The notes beneath the pieces are model-generated. The model had not been told where the DNA came from. It was given only the letters and a program-made list of their open reading frames with translations, and ran no database searches. A stretch of DNA of 17,484 bases from Chloroflexota bacterium (lineage in GTDB: Bacteria; Chloroflexota; Dehalococcoidia; Lucifugimonadales; JADFKI01). The stretch is from NCBI GenBank assembly GCA_024648655.1, contig JAGGDZ010000353.1, positions 1 through 17,484 of the forward strand, written 5' to 3'. Each line of letters starts with the position of its first letter. Positions within the stretch are counted from its first letter, which is position 1. Positions 6,907-12,484 of this stretch are shown piece after piece. The position numbers were made by a program, and so were the translations under genes.

Positions 6907-7602
6907 ATGACCCAAGAAAACGATGACCTAACAATCCAGATTGAAGATGTCAGCCGCTGGACTCCTCATGAAGACCAGCACGGTCAAGGCATCCTGCTCC
7001 ACACTACACGCGGGGACATCCATACCATCGTCCACAGCAACCCGGACTCTGACTACCGCACTAACAAGGCGATAGTCTTCGTTTGGGGAGCGCGTGGAGG
7101 CTTTGATGGGCCCGCCGGTGGTATCTACGGTAGGCTTGCCGAAGAACTGAAGTACGAAGTTACCTCGATTCGCATCGACTACCGCCTACCCAATGTCATT
7201 GCCGAGTGTGTTCTGGACACAATGGCTGCCTTGTCTTTCCTGAGTGCCACCGGCCACGCCGACGTGGCGCTCGTGGGACACTCGTTCGGCGGCGCAGTTG
7301 TAATAGCCGCCGCACCTTTCAGCCCGATGGTGAAGGCAGTAGCCGCACTCTCCTCGCAAACCTACGGTGCATCCAACGCGGGCGCCGTATCGCCTCGCCC
7401 GCTGCTTCTGGCGCACGGAGGGGCTGACACCCGCCTGCCGCCAAGCTGTTCCGAGCAGATCTACGAGTGGGCGAACGAGCCGAAGGAGATTGTCATATAC
7501 CCGGGCGCAGAACACGGCCTTGTGGAGTGCGAGGACGAACTACACGATATGCTTAGGAGGTGGCTCGTTGACAAACTGTCGGAAGCGGATTCTGCCACAT
7601 AA
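6907..7602 (+). CDS. Alpha/beta-hydrolase (dienelactone-hydrolase-like)
   Basis: This encodes 231 residues. The catalytic triad is readable: the nucleophile elbow GHSFGG (124-129, Ser126), the acid in HGGADTRLP (Asp174) and the base in PGAEHGL (His203). An early strand and oxyanion region reads IVFVWGARGGFDGP (56-69). The pattern fits small esterases, thioesterases or dienelactone-hydrolase-like enzymes acting in the cytoplasm. There is no signal peptide, and the substrate cannot be told. The gene begins 66 bases after the MFS gene with no clear Shine-Dalgarno sequence, so it may be translated by coupling or from a short leader. It precedes the promoter of the SDR unit and probably shares a substrate pathway with it, which is inference from position only. 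Confidence 0.85.
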   Translation: MTQENDDLTIQIEDVSRWTPHEDQHGQGILLHTTRGDIHTIVHSNPDSDYRTNKAIVFVWGARGGFDGPAGGIYGRLAEELKYEVTSIRIDYRLPNVIAECVLDTMAALSFLSATGHADVALVGHSFGGAVVIAAAPFSPMVKAVAALSSQTYGASNAGAVSPRPLLLAHGGADTRLPPSCSEQIYEWANEPKEIVIYPGAEHGLVECEDELHDMLRRWLVDKLSEADSAT

Positions 7603-7610
7603 ACCCCGCA

Positions 7611-7639
7611 TTTACAGAGTTGACACCCAGCGATATACT
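7611..7639 (+). promoter_or_regulatory. Strong sigma-70-type promoter of the SDR / cysteine hydrolase / SDR unit
   Basis: TTTACA (7611-7616) and TATACT (7634-7639) are each five of six to consensus, with an ideal 17-base spacer. The predicted start is 7646. A second -35-like TTGACA (7620-7625) falls inside the spacer but is too close to the -10 to use it. Confidence 0.6.
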
Positions 7640-7645
7640 CTTTGA

Positions 7646-7667
7646 GCGGCACTCTACTGACTGCCGC
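7646..7667 (+). promoter_or_regulatory. Possible 5'-terminal leader hairpin
   Basis: GCGGCA (7646-7651) pairs with TGCCGC (7662-7667) around a 10-base loop, and its first base coincides with the predicted transcription start. A hairpin at the very 5' end is known to slow mRNA decay in bacteria. That role here is inferred. Confidence 0.4.
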
Positions 7668-7715
7668 GATCCAAAGTTACCGACACGCAACATGAGCGGA
7701 AGGAAGGCAAATTAG

Positions 7716-8525
7716 ATGGGTGATCTTGACGGAAAAGTCGCAATTGTAACGGGCGCGGGGCGTCTTCGAGGCATTGGCAGGGCAGCAGCCGTGGAACTTG
7801 CACGAATGGGCGCCGATGTGGTTGTAACCGGTACAGGGCGCAGCCCCGACCGATACCCACCGGACGAAAAGGCAGTCGGCTGGCGCGATGTGGAAAGCAC
7901 AGCCGACCAGATTCGGGAGCAGGGTACGCGCGCCCTTACCCTCACTGTGGACGTCTCCAGTGTAGATGATGTGCAGATGATGATTGACCGAACCGTTGAA
8001 GAGTTTGGCAGGCTTGACGTGCTTATCAACAATGCCGCCTATGCCCGCGGCCCGGACCGTGTCCCCATCCTTGACCTGCCGCAGGACATTTTCCAGCGCG
8101 TAGTGGACATCAAGATTACCGGCACTTACCTATGCACGAAGGCGGCAATTCCGCACTTGATCGAAGCGGGCGGCGGCAAGATAGTCAACATCTCCTCGAC
8201 TGCGGGCAAGCGTGGCAGCGCCAACACCCTCGCCTACAACGCTTCCAACTTCGCGCTGGTCGGGATGACACAGTCTATGGCGCACGAGCTTGGCCCGCAC
8301 GGCATCAACGTCAATTGTGTATGCCCGGGCGCCGTTGATACCCATCGCATGGACGACATTGATCGGGACGTGCGCTGGATTGAGATGGCGGCGAACACGC
8401 CGATACGTAGGAACGGCACCGACGACGAGGTGGGCGCATTCGTCGCGTACCTCTGCTCTGACGCCGCATCCTGGATTCACGGCCAGTCCATCAATATCAA
8501 CGGCGGCTCCGTAATGGAGCACTAA
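7716..8525 (+). CDS. Short-chain dehydrogenase/reductase lacking the catalytic Lys (paralogue 1)
   Basis: This encodes 269 residues with a classical SDR Rossmann fold. The cofactor loop reads TGAGRLRGIGR (12-22), two residues longer than the usual TGxxxGIG. NNAA is at 105-108, catalytic Ser in NISS (160-161) and Tyr at 174. The active-site motif should be YxxxK but reads YNASN, so residue 178 is Asn. The C-terminal PGAVDT (204-209), and SWIHGQSININGG near 252-264, are typical of SDRs. Ser and Tyr remain, so weak or altered activity is possible. A lysine at 165 might compensate, but this is speculation. The start has AGGAAGG eight bases upstream. The next gene follows after 7 bases, and a second copy of this gene lies beyond it. 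Cofactor choice (NAD or NADP) is uncertain. Confidence 0.9.
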   Translation: MGDLDGKVAIVTGAGRLRGIGRAAAVELARMGADVVVTGTGRSPDRYPPDEKAVGWRDVESTADQIREQGTRALTLTVDVSSVDDVQMMIDRTVEEFGRLDVLINNAAYARGPDRVPILDLPQDIFQRVVDIKITGTYLCTKAAIPHLIEAGGGKIVNISSTAGKRGSANTLAYNASNFALVGMTQSMAHELGPHGINVNCVCPGAVDTHRMDDIDRDVRWIEMAANTPIRRNGTDDEVGAFVAYLCSDAASWIHGQSININGGSVMEH

Positions 8526-8532
8526 TCGGAAC

Positions 8533-9030
8533 TTGCAATTCGAGAACCCTCGCAGTGCTTTGCTCATAGTCGATGTTCAGGTGGGCTTTGTGAATGACGC
8601 CACCCGACACATCCTGCCACAGGTCGAGGCGCTTCAGAAGCAGTACGCGCATGTCTATGCAACCCGCTTCATAAACGCAGAGGGTTCTCCGTATCGCAGG
8701 CTACTAGACTGGCACCGCTTCTACGAAGCCTCCGATGACGTACCGCTCGCCTTCCGACCAGTCGATGGCACAATTGTCATAGACAAGCAAGTGTACACTT
8801 GCGTCACCTCCGCATTCTTGGAAGACCTACGCAGTAAGGGTATCGAAGAGGTAGCAATCTGTGGCATAGACACCGACGCATGCGTTGCAACCTGCGCCGT
8901 GGACCTCTTTGAGAATGGATTCAGGCCCATCCTAATATCCAAAGCTTGCGCCAGCCACGCAGGAGCCGAGTACCACGAAGCCGCTCTCCGCATACTCACC
9001 CGCCTCATCGGAAAGAACCAGATAGTATGA
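8533..9030 (+). CDS. Cysteine hydrolase, isochorismatase-like
   Basis: This encodes 165 residues, compact for the family. The three catalytic residues can be placed: Asp14 in ALLIVDVQ, Lys85 in VIDKQVYT and Cys117 in GIDTDACVATCAVDLFENGF (Cys121 lies one helical turn on). This triad hydrolyses C-N bonds in ureas, carbamates and amides (N-carbamoylsarcosine amidase, nicotinamidase, biuret hydrolase), or vinyl ethers in isochorismatase. Substrate residues do not settle which. The start is TTG at 8533: an in-frame stop lies at 8512-8514 and no ATG or GTG precedes the DVQ motif. It lies 7 bases after SDR 1 and 48 before SDR 2, so the three are surely cotranscribed. This suggests a small amide- or carbamate-type substrate is handled together with an alcohol/ketone step, which is inference. 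Confidence 0.85.
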   Translation: MQFENPRSALLIVDVQVGFVNDATRHILPQVEALQKQYAHVYATRFINAEGSPYRRLLDWHRFYEASDDVPLAFRPVDGTIVIDKQVYTCVTSAFLEDLRSKGIEEVAICGIDTDACVATCAVDLFENGFRPILISKACASHAGAEYHEAALRILTRLIGKNQIV

Positions 9031-9036
9031 CGAATA

Positions 9037-9060
9037 AACTCAGCCCGGAACTCAGCCCGG
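9037..9060 (+). repeat. Perfect 2 x 12-base tandem duplication before SDR 2
   Basis: AACTCAGCCCGG occurs at 9037-9048 and again at 9049-9060. It is followed directly by the ribosome site AAGGAGGA (9061-9068) of the next gene. Confidence 0.75.
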
Positions 9061-9078
9061 AAGGAGGAACAGTAGTAC

Positions 9079-9888
9079 ATGCCCGAACTCGACGGCAAAG
9101 TAGCAATCGTAACTGGCGCGGGTCGTCTTCGCGGCATCGGCAGGGGTACGGCAGTCGCTTTCGCCCGACTCGGCGCCGATGTCGTACTTACCGGCACCGG
9201 CAGAAGCCCGGACCGCTACCCGTCTGACGAGAAGGCGGTTGGCTGGCGCGACATCGAAAGCACCGCCGAGCAAGTGCGCACGGAAGGCACACGCGCCCTA
9301 CCCCTCGTCGTGGATGTCGCAAACGCCGAGAGCGTACAGCAGATGGTCGAGCGCACCATCGCCGAGTTCGGCAGGATCGACATTCTCGTCAACAATGCCG
9401 CATACGCTCGCGGTCCTGACCGAGTACCCATCACCGAAGTCCCAGAGGACATCTTCCGGAGGGTCTTGGACGTCAAGATAACTGGCACGTACCTCTGCGT
9501 GAAGGCGGTGGCGCCTCACATGATTGAGCAAGGCGGAGGCAAGATAGTCAACATATCGTCCGGGTCAGGCAAGACGGGCAGCGCGAACAATCTGGCGTAC
9601 TGCGCCGCATGCTTCGCGCAGGTAGGAATGACCCAATCCTTGGCGCATGAACTGGGACCGTACAACATCAATGTGAACTGCGTGTGCCCCGGCGCCGTGG
9701 ACACCTCACGTGTGGACGATGTTGGAAGGGGCGACGCATGGCAAAGGATAGCGGACAACCTGCCAATTCGCAGGACTGGCACAGACGATGAAGTAGGAGA
9801 GTTCGTCGCCTACCTATGCACAGAAGCCGCTTCGTGGATACATGGCCAGTCGATTAACATGGACGGCGGCGGCACAATGGTTCATTAG
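9079..9888 (+). CDS. Short-chain dehydrogenase/reductase lacking the catalytic Lys (paralogue 2)
   Basis: This encodes 269 residues, aligning to the gene at 7716-8525 without a single gap. By hand count 196 of 269 residues are identical (about 73%). The cofactor loop TGAGRLRGIGR, NNAA, NISS and Tyr174 are all kept. The catalytic lysine is again missing, but here the motif reads YCAAC, so residue 178 is Cys rather than Asn. Two different replacements at the same site mean the loss was tolerated or useful before or after duplication. The surface that differs most is about 81-90 (mainly SSVDDVQMMI versus ANAESVQQMV) and 211-230. AAGGAGGA lies 10 bases before the ATG. The duplicates may form a mixed oligomer or act on related substrates. 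Confidence 0.9.
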   Translation: MPELDGKVAIVTGAGRLRGIGRGTAVAFARLGADVVLTGTGRSPDRYPSDEKAVGWRDIESTAEQVRTEGTRALPLVVDVANAESVQQMVERTIAEFGRIDILVNNAAYARGPDRVPITEVPEDIFRRVLDVKITGTYLCVKAVAPHMIEQGGGKIVNISSGSGKTGSANNLAYCAACFAQVGMTQSLAHELGPYNINVNCVCPGAVDTSRVDDVGRGDAWQRIADNLPIRRTGTDDEVGEFVAYLCTEAASWIHGQSINMDGGGTMVH

Positions 9889-9895
9889 ATTAAGT

Positions 9896-9933
9896 CCCTC
9901 TCTTTGATAGAGGGAGAGGGCTAAGGTGAGGAC
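9896..9933. repeat. Hairpin with GGCTAAGGTGAGGAC tail (copy C)
   Basis: CCCTCTC (9896-9902) pairs with GAGAGGG (9914-9920), then the tail CTAAGGTGAGGAC. It lies between the convergent ends of SDR 2 and the MaoC-like gene. It could help end transcription in either direction but has no T-run. Hairpins of this style are familiar in intergenic regions of many bacteria (general recollection). Confidence 0.5.
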
Positions 9934-9949
9934 TGGGAGAAGACCCATA

Positions 9950-9973
9950 CCATTCGATAGGCCATTCGATAGG
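9950..9973 (+). repeat. Perfect 2 x 12-base tandem duplication
   Basis: CCATTCGATAGG occurs at 9950-9961 and again at 9962-9973, between convergent genes. Confidence 0.75.
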
Positions 9974-9998
9974 GGAAGGTTGGAAAGGGCTTAAGAAC

Positions 9999-10030
9999 AC
10001 CCCGTCCAACCCGTCCAGCGGTGTTAGCTC
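9999..10030 (+). repeat. Nonamer element copy 4 (contains a stop codon)
   Basis: CCCCGTCCAACCCGTCCAGC, then GGTGTTAGCTC. The TTA at 10024-10026 is the TAA stop of the minus-strand MaoC-like gene, so the element overlaps the gene end. Confidence 0.5.
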
Positions 10031-10464
10031 TCGTCCCCACGCACTGGGAGTACAACAATTGCATTGCCGATGACCAGCCTCGTTCCCTCTTTGTTCTGCA
10101 GGAAGACGTCGCATTCCAGGCGAGGCTCGCCATCCACCACATCCTTGTCGGTAATGATTCCACTCAGCGTCAGAGGCTGGTTGTGCGGCACCATTCCTCG
10201 GAACACCACATCCAGCTTTCGCAAGCGAACCGTGTCAGCCCATCCCGTCAGCAGTTGCGACAGAATTGTAATGTTCATCGCCCCCGGCACTATTGCGCCC
10301 GCCAGTCCTTCACTCTTCGCGTGCTCGTCGCTCGTGAACCTGCTAGGCCCCGGCGTCCCACCACGCACGCCCATGAATCGCCGCACCTGCTCCACGTTCA
10401 CCACCCGCTCCTGCGGACCTATGTCGTCTCCAATGTCCACATCTTCAAAATACAGTTCTTTCAT
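10024..10464 (-). CDS. MaoC-like hot-dog protein (C-terminal-type subunit)
   Basis: This encodes 146 residues, the length of one hot-dog domain. It has the family outline: an N-terminal VDIGDDIGPQERVVN segment, the hot-dog helix region IVPGAMNITILSQLLTGW (58-75), the strand LDVVFRGMVPHNQPLTLSG (84-102), and the final strand GTRLVIGNAIVVLP. MaoC/(R)-specific enoyl-CoA hydratases use an Asp-x4-His pair in a DxNPIHxD motif ahead of the central helix. Here the equivalent stretch reads GGTPGPSRFTSDEHAKSEG (35-53), so neither the Asp nor the His is in place. Activity as a hydratase is therefore doubtful. It directly follows the other hot-dog gene (34-base gap) and probably forms a heterodimer with it. 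The start ATG at 10464 lies just behind GGGATAGGG on the gene strand. Confidence 0.75.
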   Translation of the reverse strand: MKELYFEDVDIGDDIGPQERVVNVEQVRRFMGVRGGTPGPSRFTSDEHAKSEGLAGAIVPGAMNITILSQLLTGWADTVRLRKLDVVFRGMVPHNQPLTLSGIITDKDVVDGEPRLECDVFLQNKEGTRLVIGNAIVVLPVRGDES

Positions 10465-10468
10465 CCCT

Positions 10469-10506
10469 ATCCCATCCTATCAATCCTGTCCAGCGACGTT
10501 AACTCC
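10469..10506 (+). repeat. Nonamer element copy 5 (contains a stop codon)
   Basis: CCTATCCCATCCTATCAATC, then CTGTCCAGCGACGTTAACTCC. The TTA at 10499-10501 is the TAA stop of the upstream hot-dog gene. On the gene strand the repeat gives a run of AGGAT words just before the next start codon, so it may also serve as its ribosome site. Confidence 0.55.
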
Positions 10507-10966
10507 GTCTGCTGTTGCGCCTCACATAGGACTCGTCAACCAGCGCAACCGTCTCGCCATCCTGGTTGTCGAACCGCGTCTCCCACACAGCGAAAACCAT
10601 CTTGCCGGAGCGCCCGGTCTTCGCATACACTTCTTTAAGTCGTGAAGTTACCTCGACAGTATCTCCGGGGCGAATCGGAGCGAGACTCTCAATCGCCTGA
10701 CCTGCGAAGAAGCCGATGTCTCCAAACTCGAGCTTTATGTCAGGCTTTTCGCCACCGTTGACGAACAGGTTGCAGAACGTGGGCGGCGCGATGATATCAC
10801 CGTACTCCGATTCCGCAGCCAAGCGCTCATCGACATAGATCGGGTTAACCTCGCCGGATGCATGTGAGAAATCCAGTATCATCTCCCGGCTAATCTCAAA
10901 GGTTCCAATTGGAAACTCCTTGTCCAGATAGCTCCTGTCGTAATTGATTCCCTCGTCAGTAGTCAT
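10499..10966 (-). CDS. MaoC-like dehydratase, N-terminal FAS1-type hot-dog subunit
   Basis: This encodes 155 residues matching the FAS1-like N-terminal hot-dog group (MaoC_dehydrat_N). Conserved pieces are FSHASGEVNPIYVDERLA (33-50), then IIAPPTFCNLF (58-68), GQAIESLAPIRPGDTVEV (89-106), and GRSGKMVFAVWET (118-130). In catalytic hydratases the motif is DxNPIH. Here it reads EVNPIY (39-44), with Glu for Asp and Tyr for His, as in subunits thought to be structural. Such subunits pair with a second hot-dog subunit that carries the active site. The partner here is the gene that follows, but it also lacks the pair. It belongs to 3-hydroxyacyl-thioester dehydratase-like enzymes. The start ATG at 10966 lies 46 bases after the stop of the PHP gene, consistent with one operon. 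Confidence 0.78.
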   Translation of the reverse strand: MTTDEGINYDRSYLDKEFPIGTFEISREMILDFSHASGEVNPIYVDERLAAESEYGDIIAPPTFCNLFVNGGEKPDIKLEFGDIGFFAGQAIESLAPIRPGDTVEVTSRLKEVYAKTGRSGKMVFAVWETRFDNQDGETVALVDESYVRRNSRRS

Positions 10967-10974
10967 GATTTACC

Positions 10975-11011
10975 CCATCTTTATGCTATCGATCCTATGT
11001 ATCGATGTTAG
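10975..11011 (+). repeat. Nonamer element copy 6 (ends ATCGATGTTAG)
   Basis: CCCCATCTTTATGCTATCG, then ATCCTATGTATCGATGTTAG. It lies between the PHP gene's stop (TCA at 11013-11015) and the hot-dog gene's start, filling nearly the whole gap. Confidence 0.55.
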
Positions 11012-11012
11012 T

Positions 11013-11660
11013 TCACGCCATTGCGTCATCGAGCCGCACCGCGCGAAATGCCCCCGCGCGCAGCAGTTTCACCAGGTCATCTTCGCCGCGCACCTCGCCG
11101 TCGAACCGCGTCATGCAACTCCCGATGGCGCTCACGACGTGTGCGTCGCTTCCTCCGGTGCCCAGATAACCTCGTTCGCTGATAAGCGCATCCGCGCGTT
11201 CCTGCTCACCCGGACGGTTACTCCCGTTCAGGCGTTCAACCACCTGCACACCGTCAAAGCCTCCAACCTCGCCTACATACTCGCAGAATCCGATACCGAA
11301 CCTGCCCGGATGCGCCGGTACCGCGATTGCGCCGCATTCCTCGGCGGTCTGCACCAGTTCCGCAGCGTCCATATGCACATTCCCAAAGTCGATGCGGCTT
11401 GTCAGTGTCTCAGTAACTCCATACACCAGAAAATGCCCGCAGTTGGTGTCCAGTTCCGAACCCTTCAGCACAAGCACGTCGTTCTGCGCGGCAAGCGCAG
11501 AGTAATCTTTGTCGAAATCGAACTTGCGGTGCTCCGTCAGCACGAATCCGTCCATGCGGTAACCTTTCCGCCTCAGAACGCCGACCCATTTCACATATTG
11601 CTCCACGGTCGCGCGCGAGTCGTCAGACGAAACCGAGTGTGTGTGCAGGTCAATAAACAT
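11013..11660 (-). CDS. PHP-domain metal-dependent phosphoesterase (copy 1)
   Basis: This encodes 215 residues from the ATG at 11660 (a TTG lies one codon upstream). All PHP metal-site motifs are present: DLHTHS (His6, His8), LTEH (Glu43, His44), GSE (Glu69), AHP (His117) and GGSDAH (Asp172, His174). PHP proteins bind two or three metal ions and hydrolyse phosphoester bonds. Stand-alone members include histidinol-phosphate phosphatase and 3',5'-nucleotide phosphatases, and the substrate here is unknown. The gene has no Shine-Dalgarno sequence. A promoter places the transcript start within a base or two of the ATG, so it is probably a leaderless message. It shares pattern and some wording (GTGGSDAH, SELDTNCGHFLVYG-type) with the gene at 14731. 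Confidence 0.9.
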   Translation of the reverse strand: MFIDLHTHSVSSDDSRATVEQYVKWVGVLRRKGYRMDGFVLTEHRKFDFDKDYSALAAQNDVLVLKGSELDTNCGHFLVYGVTETLTSRIDFGNVHMDAAELVQTAEECGAIAVPAHPGRFGIGFCEYVGEVGGFDGVQVVERLNGSNRPGEQERADALISERGYLGTGGSDAHVVSAIGSCMTRFDGEVRGEDDLVKLLRAGAFRAVRLDDAMA

Positions 11661-11667
11661 CAACCGA

Positions 11668-11696
11668 ATACTAGGCTAGAGTATCGCGGGCGTCAA
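11668..11696 (-). promoter_or_regulatory. Promoter for a leaderless PHP transcript
   Basis: On the minus strand TTGACG (complement at 11691-11696, five of six) is followed by a 17-base spacer and TAGTAT (complement at 11668-11673, four of six). Seven bases separate the -10 and the ATG at 11660, so +1 falls at or next to the A of the start codon. Confidence 0.55.
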
Positions 11697-11736
11697 GATT
11701 ATCAGAATTCGTCCAAACGACTGTAAACCGGCCAAT

Positions 11737-11768
11737 ATATCCTGACAAGAACATATCCTGACAAGAAC
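11737..11768 (+). repeat. Perfect 2 x 16-base tandem duplication
   Basis: ATATCCTGACAAGAAC occurs at 11737-11752 and again at 11753-11768, in the divergent gap between the PHP gene and the SRP RNA. It lies about 50 bases before the SRP RNA -35. Confidence 0.75.
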
Positions 11769-11816
11769 TCAGATTTAAGATTGTTCCCAAATGCCATGGC
11801 GTGATACACATCTCCG

Positions 11817-11845
11817 TTGACACACCCACGCCATCCCCCTACCAT
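11817..11845 (+). promoter_or_regulatory. Promoter of the SRP RNA gene
   Basis: A perfect TTGACA (11817-11822), a 17-base spacer and TACCAT (11840-11845, four of six). The start would be at 11852-11854, which matches the RNA end deduced independently from pairing. Confidence 0.7.
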
Positions 11846-11853
11846 GGATCTAT

Positions 11854-12122
11854 GGTCGTGCTAAGCGGGGAGATAGCGGTGCCCTGTACTCGCAATCCGC
11901 TCTAGCGAGGCTGAACTCCTCTTGGAGGTTTGCCATTCGGTGCCCCTGACCCCGGTTGGTCGGCGTTGATAGCTGGGTCCTGCGCGGCGGAAAGCCGTGA
12001 ACCCCGTCAGGTCCGGAAGGAAGCAGCGGTAAGTGGTGTCTTCCGGGTGCCGCAGGGCCGCCTGGCTTGAGTCACCGCCGTGGTTACGCTCTCGGATGGG
12101 AATCGAATTGAGGTGCACGACC
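11854..12122 (+). ncRNA. ffs: Signal recognition particle RNA, long Alu-containing type (scRNA/6S-like)
   Basis: This is the RNA of the particle that targets nascent membrane and secreted proteins with Ffh. The S-domain hallmark GTCAGGTCCGGAAGGAAGCA starts at 12006, with the GGAA tetraloop and the following AGCAGCGG. The 5' half carries Alu-domain sequence (GGGGAGATAGCGGTGCCCTG, GCAATCCGCTC), as in the roughly 270-base RNA of Bacillus. The ends are set by pairing: GGTCGTGC (11854-11861) with GCACGACC (12115-12122). That gives 269 bases, very near the Bacillus length and far above the about 114 of E. coli 4.5S RNA. No ffh or dnaX gene is adjacent. I see no intrinsic terminator after it, so the 3' end may be trimmed. 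Confidence 0.93.
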
Positions 12123-12484
12123 TGCTTTGAATGATTTCAAGAATCTACTACAGATCCTCAGCACCTGCTTTTGGAGAAGCGTATGGGATTGTTCAATGTG
12201 GAATGAGCATCGTAACCGGCAGCACTCGGCGCAGGGGTCTTAGGTCTCTTGTGGATGCAGCTAGTTGATCGGGGAAGCGTAGCTCAGGTGTTGTTTAATG
12301 GGGAGGGCACGCAGCCACTCTTAGGCGCATTGACCCTTGAGGAACTATTCCTAGTCGTTGACCCTGCTAGCCGTTGACTCTGTAGGGTAGAAACTTGCAC
12401 CCATGGGCTGGGCGCGATATTGCGGGGCGTTAATCCCTATTTGACACGCAAGAAAAATGGCTTTCATATCTGGAACTAATCTCT
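12123..12484. other. Intergenic gap between SRP RNA and rsmA
   Basis: This 362-base gap contains no protein frame of note. GGGGAAGCGTAGCTCAGGTG (about 12269-12288) looks like the 5' part of a tRNA, but no matching T-arm or CCA end follows. CGTTGAC recurs at 12356 and 12372 in a degenerate 16-base pair. The rsmA promoter lies at its right end (12441-12469). Confidence 0.5.
12441..12469 (+). promoter_or_regulatory. Promoter of the rsmA operon
   Basis: A perfect TTGACA (12441-12446), a 17-base spacer and TCATAT (12464-12469, three of six). Transcription would start near 12476, giving a leader of only about nine bases before the GTG at 12485. Confidence 0.45.

Noticed and set aside
7620..7625. 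TTGACA as the -35 of the SDR operon
   Set aside because: It is only 8 bases from the TATACT -10; TTTACA at 7611-7616 gives the correct 17-base spacing.
9896..9920. Intrinsic terminator between convergent genes
   Set aside because: Good 7-bp stem, but no T-run on either strand; treated as a repeat hairpin.
11013..11660. Histidinol-phosphatase (hisK) as a name for PHP copy 1
   Set aside because: Only the general PHP metal motifs can be seen; no substrate-specific residues and no his genes adjacent.
10944..11726. 260-residue plus-strand frame opposite the PHP and hot-dog genes
   Set aside because: It spans two genes and an element with stops, and the PHP metal motifs lie on the opposite strand.
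12269..12288. tRNA-like 5' sequence GGGGAAGCGTAGCTCAGGTG
   Set aside because: No anticodon stem, T-arm (GGTTCRAAT) or complementary 3' acceptor sequence follows within a tRNA length.
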